This document shows positions 11,736-23,311 of a stretch of DNA of 64,000 nucleotides, piece by piece (the first letter of the stretch is position 1; every line of letters starts with the position of its first letter). The stretch is from assembly GCA_036785325.1 (NCBI GenBank), contig JAXIVH010000031.1, positions 589,001 to 653,000 on the forward strand. Direction: 5' to 3'. Made by a program: the position numbers and the translations under genes. The notes beneath the pieces are model-generated. The model was given only the letters and a program-made list of their open reading frames with translations, searched no databases and had not been told where the DNA came from. The stretch comes from Urophycis tenuis. Its lineage: Eukaryota; Chordata; Actinopteri; Gadiformes; Phycidae.

Positions 11736-13860
11736 ATGGCTGAATCGGGCAGCACTCACCAAACAGAAGATGCCGATGCGAAACCATACAAGTTGTCTGA
11801 TTTTTTAAATTGTGGATGGAAAATATTTGAAGAAGTAGACACCACAAATGAGCCAATTGGATCAAACAACGTCCAAGTTAAAATTAAACGCGGGATAACG
11901 GCGTTGGAAGATGCTACGCGAATGGTTGCTCAGCTTGAACTGTTTAGTCGGAACGAGCTATTGGAAGAAATGGCGACGACAGATATTAAATATCTCCTGT
12001 TGCCGGCACTGCTAGGTGGTCTAACAATGAAGTTGACCAACCGAGACCGCCGCTTAGAAATCGTAAACATGGCACGGGGGTACTTTATTGAATTTCTTCG
12101 AAGATGCACAGAATATAATGTATCCGATATCAAACTCCCCAAATCCCCAATGGAAACGGACGAAGAGTCAAAAACTACACAGTGTACAACAAAGGTAAAC
12201 AAACTAAATGTAATCCCAGTAAAGGCATTAACCATTGACCCCTCATTCTAGCACAATCAGCCACGATACTACTGGCTTTTTGCTCGCTTAGCCAATGATC
12301 TATGACGGTAGGCAAACTGCATTATTATTTAAATAAATGTAGCTATTTACAGCTGCGATGTTGTTCGCAAATTTGACATGCCAATGTGTACACTATGAAA
12401 TTATAACAAAACAAGAGATTACGTTGGCTAAACGGAACGGAGACTTTGTTCCCCCTTAAGGCCAATCAATTCGAGCAGCACATATACTGTCTTTATTCGA
12501 ATTGGTACAGTTGTGCCCTAGTGTAGTGTTATCGGGCTGTTACCAATAGGGCCTGTACATCGGGACATCATCTCATTGATCTCCATTTCCAAAGTATAGG
12601 AGCACAAGAATGTTAATTGTTGAAAGTGTTTTGGTCATCAAGTAATTAATCGTGAATTTATTTATCATATTGTGGTGACATTGTGTTTGAAACTGCCATT
12701 GTTTCTAATGCGAGACGTGGGAAAGTTTTGATTAGCCTAGCATGAGGTATAGTTACGTCTATTTAGGATTTTACATTACTACAACTCTCTTGGAGTGCTC
12801 TCGAAATGGCGGAGTATCGCTATCAAATAATCCCACGATGCATTCTGATGTACAAGGCAATTTGTAGCTCTACGAAATGTGACGTTACAAATCTGTTTCC
12901 CTATTTAGCAAACTGAAATGCACGGTAAAATAAGATAATTGGAACAGTGCTTTTTTGTTTTTCTTCAAGTCTTGTACTTTTGATGTACTATGATATAGTC
13001 AGAGAATAGCTTGAGTATTTGTGTTTTGCATTTATATTTAGAAATACTCATTGTGAACTCGGATGAACAGCAAACTGAAAATGATTGCTGTTCATCTGTC
13101 TGACCAATGATCACCATTGTTGCACAAAGGATGTTTACTAAAATATTGATTTTCTTAGTCCTCAGCCTCCACCAACTCATCGGACCTCATAGCCATGGCA
13201 GTGCAGAGACAAGCCAAGATTGAAAGATACAGACAGAAAAAAATGACAGAAGATAGATTGGTAGAAATTAAAAAATCTTTCGATAGTGAAACAGCAGATG
13301 AAGAAGTTGTCCGTGACTTCTATCTTCTTACTGTAAAGAAATGGATCACAATAGCTCTTGAGGAAATCGAGAGCATTGACCAAGAGCTAGAGATTTTGAA
13401 GAGAATGGACATTCCAACAGGACCCCACAAGTGTAAACATCCATCAAGGCCACCTATGAAACCTTTTGTTTTGACCAAAGATGCTGTACAGGTAAGAACA
13501 TGGATATTTTGTTCAAGTGTTAATGTTTGCATATTTGAGATGGATATGCCCAAGATTAAATTGCAAACCAATGTGTTTATTCAACAGGCACAAGTGTTTG
13601 GAGCAGGTTACCCAAGCCTTCCCACAATGACAGTAGATGACTGGTATGAACAACATCAGAAACGAGGGGTCCTACCCGATCAAGGAATGCCCAAGAGGGT
13701 TGCTGCTGAAGAGAATGTGGATGCTAAAGATCATGAGGATGAAATGAAAGAGAAACAGGTGGAAAATGATGATGAGGAGGCCCTGGATAAAGCCAGAAAT
13801 TGGGATGACTGGAAAGATTCCCATAGAAGAGGTTATGGAAATCGCAAAAACATGGGCTGA
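11736..13860 (+). CDS. igbp1: igbp1 (alpha4/TAP42 family), complete, 3 exons
   Basis: Coding exons are 11736-12194, 13159-13491 and 13588-13860, all in phase 0 with GT...AG borders, giving 354 residues (human IGBP1 has about 339). The family binds the catalytic subunits of PP2A, PP4 and PP6 in the cytoplasm and stabilises them. The N-terminal helical domain carries LFSRNE at residues 69-74, then a DIKYLLLPALLGGL stretch. Exon 2 starts the basic linker (AVQRQAKIERYRQKK). Exon 3 holds the family signature GAGYPSLPTMTVDDWYEQH and the acidic tail ending WDDWKD...NMG. The ATG at 11736 was chosen because it has A at -3 and G at +4; the in-frame ATG at 11724 has a poor context. Intron 2 (96 bases) is open in frame. 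rnf103 converges from the right. Confidence 0.93.
12705..12870 (+). repeat. Repeat flanking igbp1 exon 1, copy B (intron 1)
   Basis: Direct-repeat partner of 9965-10112, located inside igbp1 intron 1. Shared blocks include ttttgattagcctag and tgcattctgatg. Confidence 0.6.
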
Positions 13861-14008
13861 ACATAGGTTCTCATCCAAGTTATGAATGTATGTAATCATT
13901 CTGTATTTTTGGTTGTGTACAGTGTTTTTGTCCCAAACTAATTTCTTAACATTGAAACCGAGCCATTATGTATTGCATGTGGAGTGTTTTATAATACTAA
14001 CCTCTTCC

Positions 14009-14014
14009 AATAAA
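14009..14014 (+). terminator. igbp1 poly(A) signal, proximal
   Basis: AATAAA lies about 150 bases after the igbp1 stop codon, in a normal 3' UTR position. Confidence 0.65.
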
Positions 14015-14218
14015 CCCAATTGCCTGTTAAGAGGTCAATGTTCTGAAAACTGTTAAAATGCTGTTCCCGCCCGTGGTTTGGTGATGCCAATAATTATATG
14101 CCTGAGTGAATTCTGACCACAGTGGTTTAGTAACAGTAATACAGCAACAACCTGACGGCCATCTACATATAAAGATGTATTCTTTATGATGTATTGTTGG
14201 TAGGAATTCCCTGCAAAC

Positions 14219-14224
14219 AATAAA
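14219..14224 (+). terminator. Possible distal igbp1 poly(A) signal
   Basis: A second AATAAA on the plus strand. If used, the igbp1 transcript would run into the 3' end of rnf103, whose own signal is at 14247-14252 on the other strand. Confidence 0.4.
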
Positions 14225-14246
14225 GAAAATCTGCTTCAGTTAAAGC

Positions 14247-14252
14247 TTTATT
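14247..14252 (-). terminator. rnf103 poly(A) signal
   Basis: tttatt on the plus strand is AATAAA on the minus strand, about 130 bases beyond the rnf103 stop codon. Confidence 0.6.
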
Positions 14253-14380
14253 GTTCAATACATCTCTAGAATATTTAGAAAAGAAAGTTAGGAGGGATCA
14301 GACATATGAAGACAAACTACCACATTAGAATAAGTCAAGTTGCGAAGAGTCAAAAACGCTATCAATACAATTCAGTCTAT

Positions 14381-15388
14381 TTAATTTTTAGCCACACCTG
14401 TTTGGTTCATAGGTTTACTCTTATAACTAGGCCAACGACAGACTGGGCAGCAGTGTCTGCTACCTACCAGCCAGACCACAATGCATTGCTGATGGAAGGC
14501 ATGTCCACAAGGCAAATTCATTAGCAACTCCTTGCAAGAAAAGTTCTCTAAACAAACCACACATTCTAAACAATGTATTGTGCCTTGTGGCCACACAGAC
14601 CAATCACACTGCTGATAATGTGGACAGAGTAGCTTTTGATCCAGCCCAACCTGGTGTCTTCTCGCTCTTGATCCTAATGGTCCATCTTCATCACATACAT
14701 CACAGCCACACTGGCATGTGTTATTTATGTTACCAATTTCATCATTTGGATTTTGTATAACAAAGTTATTCAAACTTACATTCTGATTTGAATTTTGACT
14801 AATTTGATTTGGTAAACAATTTGAACATTTACTTAACTCACTTTCCTCTGAGATATGAACTTGCCTTACATGGCCGTTGGGTATAAAACCCTGCTTCTCA
14901 CCACCTTTTACTAAATCACTTCTCTCTGCCCTTGACTCCTCCCTGCTTTGTTGATTGATAGCACTGAAATTCCAAGTTGGTAGAGTTTTGATATAATCTA
15001 CATTCACTAGAGGGTGCAGCCAAAGGTCAGGAAATGCCATTCGTTGAACCAGGAAGCTGGGATCATCCCAATCTGATTGGTCAACTGGAACCTGCTGGAT
15101 TGAGACAATTGGATGCAGCAGGCAGGAGGTGAACCAATCCCACAGACTGGTAAGCCATTCCTGATTTGTACCGCTTTCCCCTTCACTCATTGAAGGACAG
15201 CGCTTTTTCTCAACATAGTCAACTAGCAAGCCATGTGCTAGGTACGTGAATAGGAAGAGGGCAGGGTGTGAGGAATAGAATATCCAGTCAGCTCTAATTA
15301 AGCTGGCCAATGATGTTGTGTCAATGTAGCGCAGCAGCTTCAGACTGTATGCATAGAAACTTTCCAGATATGGCAACTGCAGGATTGC
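14381..15388 (-). CDS. rnf103: rnf103 terminal exon: C-terminal part with RING-H2 domain
   Basis: This 1008-base exon opens after an acceptor (ttccag) and codes 335 residues plus stop. RNF103 (KF-1) is an ER-membrane E3 ubiquitin ligase linked to ER-associated degradation. The exon starts AILQLPYLESF, continues through a hydrophobic WIFYSSHPALFLFTYLAHGLL segment, a conserved FPDLWLHPL block and a variable middle. It ends with a RING of the C3H2C3 pattern: CVVC, then CGHAFHQQC, then CCPVC followed by RWPSYK. The middle is less conserved and polar. Together with the exons at 16164, 16383, 17300, 32921 and 57620 it accounts for 637 residues. Exon 1 (signal-anchor N-terminus) is missing, so the full protein is probably near 710 residues (human 685). 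Confidence 0.93.
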   Translation of the reverse strand, partial: AILQLPYLESFYAYSLKLLRYIDTTSLASLIRADWIFYSSHPALFLFTYLAHGLLVDYVEKKRCPSMSEGESGTNQEWLTSLWDWFTSCLLHPIVSIQQVPVDQSDWDDPSFLVQRMAFPDLWLHPLVNVDYIKTLPTWNFSAINQQSREESRAERSDLVKGGEKQGFIPNGHVRQVHISEESELSKCSNCLPNQISQNSNQNVSLNNFVIQNPNDEIGNINNTCQCGCDVCDEDGPLGSRARRHQVGLDQKLLCPHYQQCDWSVWPQGTIHCLECVVCLENFSCKELLMNLPCGHAFHQQCIVVWLVGSRHCCPVCRWPSYKSKPMNQTGVAKN

Positions 15389-15517
15389 CTGGAATGAATA
15401 CAGAGAATTAATGAGTACAGAGATGTAATACCTTCAACAATCAAACAGAACATCTATGTATTATTAATTGTGTTTGCAGTAAATGTATTATTCCAATATT
15501 AAATATGACATATTTAA

Positions 15518-16050
15518 GGGTGAGGTTTGTAGAATTTAGTGGTATATAGTAGAACGGTCATACAGAAGTATGTTGTTATTCATATGTACAAAACATTTAA
15601 AAGGTGGTGTTTTCATTACCTTTCATTTCATTAAATAATGAGCCCTTTATTTCTACATAGGGAGCTAGTCCTGGTTCATGGAGGCCACCGTGTTGGACAG
15701 CCGTGTTTCAACAGAATGGACAACAGTTCTAGAGGGATAGCATTTCAAGAAATGCTTTGGCTAGGAGTTTCAGGATGTGGGGCGGGCGTGTTAACCCTAT
15801 GGCTACAACCCATTTGTGATATTGTTGACACGTTGAAGGGGCGGAACTACAAAGTTAACTTGCACAAAGTGCAGTTCTCTCTGCTGAGACGCCCGATGAG
15901 ACGGCAGTCTGGCCACTCTAACCTGTTAACATGCAGGTTAGAGTGGCCAGACTGCAGACCCGACACACGCGTAGGTAGTGTGTCCCAGGCAACAGTTGGT
16001 TGCAATCTGCAACCTCACCGCTAGATGCTACCAAATTCTACACACTGGGC
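15518..16050. mobile_element. MITE-like element in rnf103 last intron
   Basis: The edges are inverted: gtttgtagaatttagtggta on the left matches the reverse complement of gctaccaaattctacacac on the right. The unit resembles a common teleost repeat. It contains a perfect hairpin at 15904-15955. The plus-strand ORF at 15638-16024 has no known domain and is taken as noise. Confidence 0.55.
15904..15955. repeat. Perfect 22-bp hairpin
   Basis: The arm starting gcagtctggccactctaacc (15904-15925) is exactly complementary to 15934-15955, with an 8-base loop (ttaacatg). Confidence 0.9.
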
Positions 16051-16163
16051 ATTATGTTTGGTTTAATAGCCTTGGAAAGCAACAATGTGCTCACTGTGGT
16101 GGTGATATCTCCTTTTGGAAAAAAAAACTACTGGACTACGCAGTGCCGTGAATAAATTCTTAC

Positions 16164-16250
16164 CAGAACAGGAAGCCAGGAGACAAGAAGTAAGGAGTTA
16201 TAAGTTCCAAGGGTTCTGATCAAAACAACAAACCTTTTCACTGTTGCCCC
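16164..16250 (-). CDS. rnf103: rnf103 coding exon (87 bases)
   Basis: On the minus strand, acceptor tgcag at 16251-16252 and donor GTAAGA at 16163. It codes 29 residues in phase 0, starting GATVKRFVVLIRTLGTYNS and ending WLPVL. This aligns from memory with the vertebrate RNF103 transmembrane region directly after the DLFITQ motif. The exon is too short to stand out as an ORF and was found by reading between the neighbouring exons. The intron before it is only 132 bases. Confidence 0.9.
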
Positions 16251-16382
16251 CTGCATTTAAAAGGACACTTCTTAATTCATGTCTGATAATGAAACAAAAC
16301 AAAAAACTCTAGCAATTCAAGCCAGTATATTTATAAACCTGAAATGTGACCTATTTCTTAAGAAGAAATGTCATTATCATAC

Positions 16383-16515
16383 CTGCGTTATGAAAAGGTC
16401 CATCCAGGACAGCAGATTAACCATGACCAGACTGAGAACAAACAGGTCATTAACCTCTGGTTGAACTGAACGCAGAAATGTATCCATGGCAGCCAAAGAC
16501 AGGAACTCTCCAGTA
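16383..16515 (-). CDS. rnf103: rnf103 coding exon (133 bases)
   Basis: Acceptor ctgcag at 16518-16516, donor GTATGA at 16382. It codes TGEFLSLAAMDTFLRSVQPE, then VNDLFVLSLV and MVNLLSWMDLFITQ. This is the strongly conserved luminal-to-membrane stretch of RNF103. The hydrophobic LFVLSLVMVNLL segment is a predicted membrane helix. A split codon (AG|T) joins it to the previous exon. Confidence 0.92.
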
Positions 16516-16929
16516 CTGCAGAAAGAAGAGAAGGTAAACATTAGTGAAATTTGTCCATAGACAATATATGACAACATATAAAGTGAGATATAATACAAGT
16601 AATAGTACAATCAATTGATATTTATAAACCTTTATAAATTCTATCTTATATTAAAGAATATATAAAGAGTGTTGACAGCGGTCACGTAAATCATGCAACA
16701 CTCCACTGACTGGACTATTCCCTGGTTGCTAATGGGTTTCTGATGAAATAACAAGTATCTATTTAGTGCATAAGTATACAGAAAAACTACATATGTAAGT
16801 AAACATTTGGCCACTAATAATAATGTACATCTCATCTAAATAAAAATGTGGTGCTACTCTTAACAGCACATATTTTAACCTCTGAAAGTGCAATTGTTGG
16901 TTTATGACAATATCCTTAATGTCCTCATG

Positions 16930-16931
<2 letters not shown>

Positions 16932-16962
<31 letters not shown>
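16932..16962. repeat. (AT)n microsatellite
   Basis: About 15 uninterrupted AT dinucleotides inside an rnf103 intron. Confidence 0.9.
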
Positions 16963-16963
<1 letters not shown>

Positions 16964-17299
16964 CAACTCTTTGAATTTACCCTAACCATTCAGTTATATA
17001 AAATAATAGGAAACCCAAAGTATATAATTTACTCAATAATTTCCTCTTAAAAATTTTTTTTAGTTTGAACCCATCTTCAATGCCGGTATTAGTTGTGGCA
17101 AAGCAAATAATCTTGATTGCACCAATGATATTGTGACCATGTTATAAGCAAGATCCTTAGCCGTAGTGTCTGTACATGTCAGAATAAACAACACTGTCTT
17201 ACAGCCCTGTTATTCATCCATATGTATTGTATTTGACCCTTTCAATTCAATTTACTTATTTTTTGCAATGTCAACAACCATATATTTTTCATAATTTAC

Positions 17300-17722
17300 C
17301 TGTTACCATACTGATAAATTCCTTCAGGCATCATAAGGATATACGCAGGACTGTTTTTCACGCCAATCTCTAAAAGAGCACTGTAGTTATTCCACTGTCG
17401 TATGTCAACAAAGATAAATTCAATTCGACCTGTGAATTTGACAGAGAGGGAGGAGAAGAATGCTGGAGGCTGGGACAAGTGGGCAAACAAAAACATTTTC
17501 ACTGGGTGATCTTGATCAGGACACCACTCTTCTGCTAGATGGCTTGGCTGTTGTAGGGTTTTGATTCGTTGAGCCACATGTGAAGTCATCCATCGAAAGA
17601 TGTGTTCAGTTTCAAAGTGTTCACCATCGTATTCTTTCATCATGACTTTGCCCTTGGATGCGGATGTCTGGGGCACGGACATGATCAGAGTAGATCTTTG
17701 CCATCCTCGCTTTAAGCAGGAC
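17300..17722 (-). CDS. rnf103: rnf103 coding exon (423 bases)
   Basis: Acceptor aaacag before 17722 and donor GTAAAT at 17299. The 141 codons begin SCLKRGWQRSTLIMSVPQTS and include EYDGEHFETEHIFRWMTSHV, a PPAFFSSLSVKFTGRIEFIF block and end GIYQYGN. This is the thioredoxin-like luminal region of RNF103; the FSALSIKFTGRVEF-type block is its most conserved part. The exon joins the upstream exon at 32921 through a split arginine codon (AG|G), which confirms the pairing across 15 kb. Confidence 0.93.
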
Positions 17723-19199
17723 CTGTTTAAAAACAAAAATCATACTAGTGTATAAGCGTATCCCTTTCTGTAACATTATGGCTATCATGGTATTTTGCAT
17801 TTATTATCCTCTGTATCAGAGTGGGAGCGGACAAAACAGGTAAATACATCATAAATGATCAAATTAATGTGTGCATTGTTTAATTCAACTTCTGTGCACA
17901 AACTGAATCATCTTCCCTAATCCCTCATTTCCATCTTACATTTCGGTGTCACAAAGTAATTAAAGTACATGTAAAGATATATAAATAATAGACATATAAA
18001 TATACAATATACAGATATTCAACATTTTAAATAAATACAAATGGTTAAATAAATAAAAAATGCAAATGGAAAATGGATTTTTGATGGAACTTCAGGGTTT
18101 AAAAAACTACACGCTGTTCCTCTTGCTTCTGCCCCCTCCAGAATCAGCTTGGAGTTTGACCCTGTGAATTCAAATTCAATTACCTTCTCGTTAGACTGAA
18201 GAGGTACATAAGGTTAATCAATGTCTGGTAGCAATGAATTCCAATCTATGGATCAAATGAAGACTATAACTTCAGTCATCTCTTAGAGGAAGGAATGATG
18301 ATTATTCATTTGGGGGAGAATACAAGGAATCTTACAGAGGAGATGACAGCAGGCAAATGTGCAAAAGTGTGTTCAGAGTCCTGCTGTTCAGCATCTCATG
18401 CAAGTGGATGATGACAAATAATTTTACAGCTATGTTTATAAATGTAGTATTACCATTACTAAACCACTATTTTCTGAGTTTACTCATACACTTCCAGTGT
18501 CTAATTCAATGAACAAAGTAACAACCCTTGTATACCTGCAGCAAAAAGTGTGAAAAATATGTTTATTTATGCAGTATTGCTGTTACTACAATTTACTACA
18601 TGTTATGAGTTATTGTATTATTAGTGAAACTGAACCACATCTTGCAAAGATTGCAAATAAAATGGTCTGGCATTTATACTGAAGATGAGGATACCAATAT
18701 CTACAGCAACTACAGATGATGATACAGACAGGTGTATGAGATACAATTCGCCGGCTGGTGGGGAAGCCGCACCTGGCACAATTACTTAAAATATATTATT
18801 ATTGAAATGCAAATATGAACATGCATATTTTATGCTACTAATTGCAAATTGCTTTTTTACAGTCAGCAAGGACTAAGATTGGTGCTGTGCACATCTTCAA
18901 CTTCCAGAAGAGGAGTCCAGAGCGTCTTGACAATCATCACTCCACATGCCCTCTCTAGTTAGTGAGGAGTGTTTCTGCAAATTTAGAAATTGAAATTGAA
19001 ATTGTTTATTGATCAACATCAGCTATCTCATCCACAGACGAGTGCTGTTCTACCTTCGGTCAAGTTACAAATTGCATTGTCATTTTTATAAACATGCATT
19101 TATACAGCATACAACACTTTTAATCATTTTTAGAAATAAACATGCATTTATAAAGCACACAACACAAAACAAAAACATAAAAAAGAGGAAATAAAAATC
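17723..19199. other. rnf103 intron, no feature assigned
   Basis: AT-rich intronic sequence with no recognised gene or element until the LINE 3' region begins near 18985, marked by repeated aattgaaattgaaattg. Confidence 0.5.
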
Positions 19200-22100
19200 A
19201 TTACTTGATATAAGTTGGTTATATTCAGTTCTGATCAACCCATAGTCATAGTAAACTTATGTACTTTATGAGATCCACAGGAAAAGGTACATAGCCTCTT
19301 TTAAAAGAGGAGGAATAAAAAGCAAAAAAACACAATCATGTAACACCTTATGTAAACAAATACAATTTCAATTTGATTTTAAAGGCCATCTTACTTGTTT
19401 CATTAACCAAAAAATGTGGTAAAGAATTCCATGCTACCATTGCTCTGTAATGCAGAGTTATCTGTCCAGCCCCTATTCTATAAGTAGGCAACACAAATCT
19501 CCTCTCTGATGACTGCCGTGTAGAGTATTTGTGTCTATCACAAGAAAACATTAAACTATTAAATAAATTAACAGGATTCTTTGTTGTTATTATATTTCTC
19601 ACAATACTAAAAAGAGAGTAGTGTAACCTACCTTTAACTGGTAACCAATTCAATGTCTTAAGCATCTCACTTACTCTAGTTCTGTATGAGCAGTTCAGCA
19701 CTATACCAGCTTTGTTTTGAGCTACCTGTAGCCTATTGAGATTGTTTTCAGATGTATTGGACCATGTGACTGTGGCTGAGATAGGACTAAGGCTTGCATT
19801 CATTGTTTAATCAAGCATCCTGGTAAATATGGCCTGTAATATCTAATTGCAGCCATCCCTCTACCCATTTTCTTCACCATTTCATCTACATGGCTCGTCC
19901 AGGACATTCGGCTGTCCATCAGCACACCAAGTAGCTTTACTTCTGTGACCTGTTCTATTTATTTGACATCTAGTTTTAACTTCAACTTTGGCTCTACTCT
20001 CCCTCCCCGTTAAGAGCATAATACTATGCATTTTGTTTTTTCTATATTAAGAACCAATTTATTTATATTAACCCATTTTCTAATCAGTACAAGCTCTTCA
20101 TTTAGAACCTTTTCAAGATCTGTTGATGTTGATGCTGCCGAATGAATAGTTGAGTCATCTGCATACATAGCAATGGAAGCATGGTTTAGAATTAAAGGTA
20201 AATCATTTGTAAATATTGAAAATAAAAGTGGCCCTAAGCAACTCCATTGTGGGACTCCACAGCTCATAACCCTCATTTCTGAAAAACCGCCATTAAAGTC
20301 TACACAGTATTTCCTATTTGTAAGGTAACTATTGATCCGGGCAACAGAACCCCTATCAAAACCATAATAGTGTAATTTATTTACTAATAATCTATGATCA
20401 AGAATATCAAAAGCAGCACTGACATCTAATAAAACAGAACCAACTATCTAACCTGCATCTATTTCTTTTCACCATTCATCAGTCATTTGGGTTAGTGCAG
20501 TAGCTGTGGAGTGGCCCTTCCTGTATGCATGTTGATGAGCTGTGTTCAGGTCATTTACACAGAAATAGTTTTGTATTTGTTCATATACTATTCTTTCCAT
20601 GATTTTGCTTAGAGTGGGTAGAATGCTTATTGGTCTACTGTTTTTCCCCGATAAGCAGATAAGCAGAGCCAAGACATTAGCAACAGGTTTAAACAACCTC
20701 GCATCCAGGTTATCAACACCCGCTGATTTGATCTTACTCGATCTTATTAATTGTTTGACTGTAGACAAATTTACTTTTTCAAAGTGGAAGCTACAACATT
20801 TATTCTTCATCAGTTTGTTTGTAATAAGCCTGGATGAGAGCTCTAGACCCTTTTCATTCACCTCCATTCCATCATTTAATTTCTGAATTTTATCACTGAA
20901 ATAAACACTCAAATAGTTATCTGTATCAACTGGTTTGGTGAGAAAATTGCCCTCTGCCTGTAAGAAAGATGGTGTAGATCTACCACTTTTTCCCATTAGT
21001 TGATTAAGAATGTTCCAAATTGTATTGCTGTCACTAATACTGCTAATTTTCTTATGATAATACATCTTTTTCTTATTTTTATTCGACATTGTTACAAAGT
21101 TTCTAAGTTTACGATACATACTCCATTCTCGTTCAGTACCAGATTTTATTGCATCTGCCTTGGCTCTATCCCTCTCCATCATGTGTGCTTTAAGTTCTTC
21201 ATCTAAGCAAGGCGACATAGCATTTCACACAGTTAACTTCCTGACAGGAGCGTCTTTATTCACAATTGGGAGTAGTAGACGATCAAACGCAACCAAAGCA
21301 AGATCCAGATCTTCCTCCGTAGTACTTCGAACCAGTCAACCTCTCTTACTTCATTACAGTAGTTATTTTCATTAAAGTTTTTAAAGATGTTTTTAAAGAT
21401 TTGTTTAAAAATAATTTTCTGACCTCTCTTGGGTATTTTCATCTTTCTTCCAATAGCTATAAGGTTGTGGTCTCTACAGCCTACTGGAATGGAAGTTGCT
21501 TTTGAACACAGCTCAGAAACATTTGTAAATATTAAATCAATACATGTTGAAGATTTGACTCCATCTGCTCTTCTGCATATTCTAGTAGGCTTCTTGACTA
21601 CTTGTGATAAATTATGTGTATGCTCGAGAAAGGAGTCTGGCTTTCAGCGGGCAGTCTTTCACATTCCAGTCTATATTTAAGAGCCCTAAGACAAACATTT
21701 CACAATTTGCATCACACGCTTTGTCTAACACTTTACATATATTTTCCAATTACATTGTAGTTGCATTCGGAGGTCTATAGCAGCACCCTATTAACATTGG
21801 CTTTATATACGGCAGTTGAGCCTGCAGCCACAATACTTCCACCTCTTTACATCTTAGATAATTCCTGGTTTTAACTGGAGTATGATCTTGACAATAGATA
21901 GCTACCCCACCTCCCCTTGCTGTTCCCCTATCTAGTCTATACATATTATATCCCTCTATTTTCAATACTTCACTGTTTATTGCTGGATTCAGGTGTGTCT
22001 CTGATATTGCAAATATATGTAATTTATATCCAGTCAGGATTTCAGAAACATCATCAATTTTATTACGTAGACTACAAATATTCAAGTGACCCAACCTCAA

Positions 22101-23311
22101 TCCCTTTCGTGGCAAAATAGGACTGTACATTAGTGTCCCCCAGTAGCATTTTTAACCAACATAGTTTTTCTCAAAATAATCAGAGGTCTCCTCTCAACAA
22201 AACCTCTGAAAACAAAACGTAAGCACTCCCCACCCAACCATCTACCCCCACCCACTCACCCACGTCGCACTCACACTTGCAGGTATGCTCACACGCACAC
22301 ACACACATGCACCCACACACACATCAACACAATGTCTTAGTAAGTACAGTATGCTTAAAGCCAATTCCAAAAAGTCAAAGTCCAAGTTAATGTATGGCTT
22401 TGCATGAAACTAACCTATGATACACTTCAGTCGGGTTTAGGAGATTTATCCAGAGTCCCAGTAAGCCTCCGCCTTCTCAGTGAATCTCCGCGTCTCGTTT
22501 CGATGCGTAATGATTAGGGTGGCCGGGTGAATAATACCATGTTTTACGCCCGCAGTCCTGAGCTTCTCCCGAATCTCTCCAAACTTTGCCCTCCGCTTGG
22601 CCATATCCGACGTTAGGTAAGGGAAGAATTGGAGCTCCATCTCCCCATGCTTGAGTGTGCGCTCCTTTTTGGACAGCGCCAAGATCTCCTCCTTTGCCAT
22701 GTAACGTTGCATCCTCATAATCATAGTCTTATTCCCGGGGCCTACTCAGTGGGCAATTTCAACCAAGGGCTCAGTCCTGATCTTGCCTTTAAACAGCTCC
22801 TTCATAACATTGTTCATGTAGGCTGTAGGATTCCCCTTTTCAGCGCCTATTGGTAGGCCATGCACTCTTAAATTAAATTTCCGAATGTGCGCCTCCAGTC
22901 TTTCCAATTTATCAGAGTTCAGAGTTCTCTTTATGGAGGTGTTTTAAATCCATCTCGTTTTTATCCTTGTCTTACTCAAGTGCAGCAACACGCAACACCA
23001 TCTAATTTTCGACCACATTCCTCCATTTTAGCTTTGAGAGAGTTCAATTGTGGTTGAAGTGTGGTTAGTGCTACTGCAATTTCTTCCTTCATAATCGAGC
23101 GGATTAACTCCAACAGTTCTTGCTTGTTGATTCCAGACACATCCTCTGTAGTAGTGTTGGGATGTTGGAGTCTTTTTACTGATTCAGATCTTTTACTCTC
23201 GGACAGTAAATTGAACAGATCTTTTTTTGAGTCATTTAGTTCATTTTTACAGCAGGTGGTGCTGTAGCCCTCTTGTGAGCATTGTAAAAAAAGACTGCGG
23301 TTCTCAAACAC
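19200..23311 (-). mobile_element. Degraded full-length APE-type LINE with ORF1 and ORF2
   Basis: Read on the minus strand. 23311-22976 gives an ORF1 N-terminus with a heptad-rich stretch. 22724-22446 gives an RRM/C-terminal ORF1 domain like that of L1 ORF1p (KKERTLKHGEMELQFFPYLT). 22130-21750 is an endonuclease (LNICSLRNKIDD, SETHLNP, RGGGVAIY). 21218-20469 is the ORF2 linker plus the start of the reverse transcriptase (RPISILPTLSKIMERIVYEQ). 20276-20010 has the catalytic box MYADDSTIH after a CGVPQ-type turn. 19803-19348 is the C-terminus. Several frameshifts and stops separate these, so it is dead. It is in a Jockey/I-type lineage, but the exact clade was not determined. Confidence 0.7.

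Noticed and set aside
15638..16024. 128-codon ORF in the last rnf103 intron
   Set aside because: Lies wholly in a MITE-like unit and runs through its hairpin; no protein motif.
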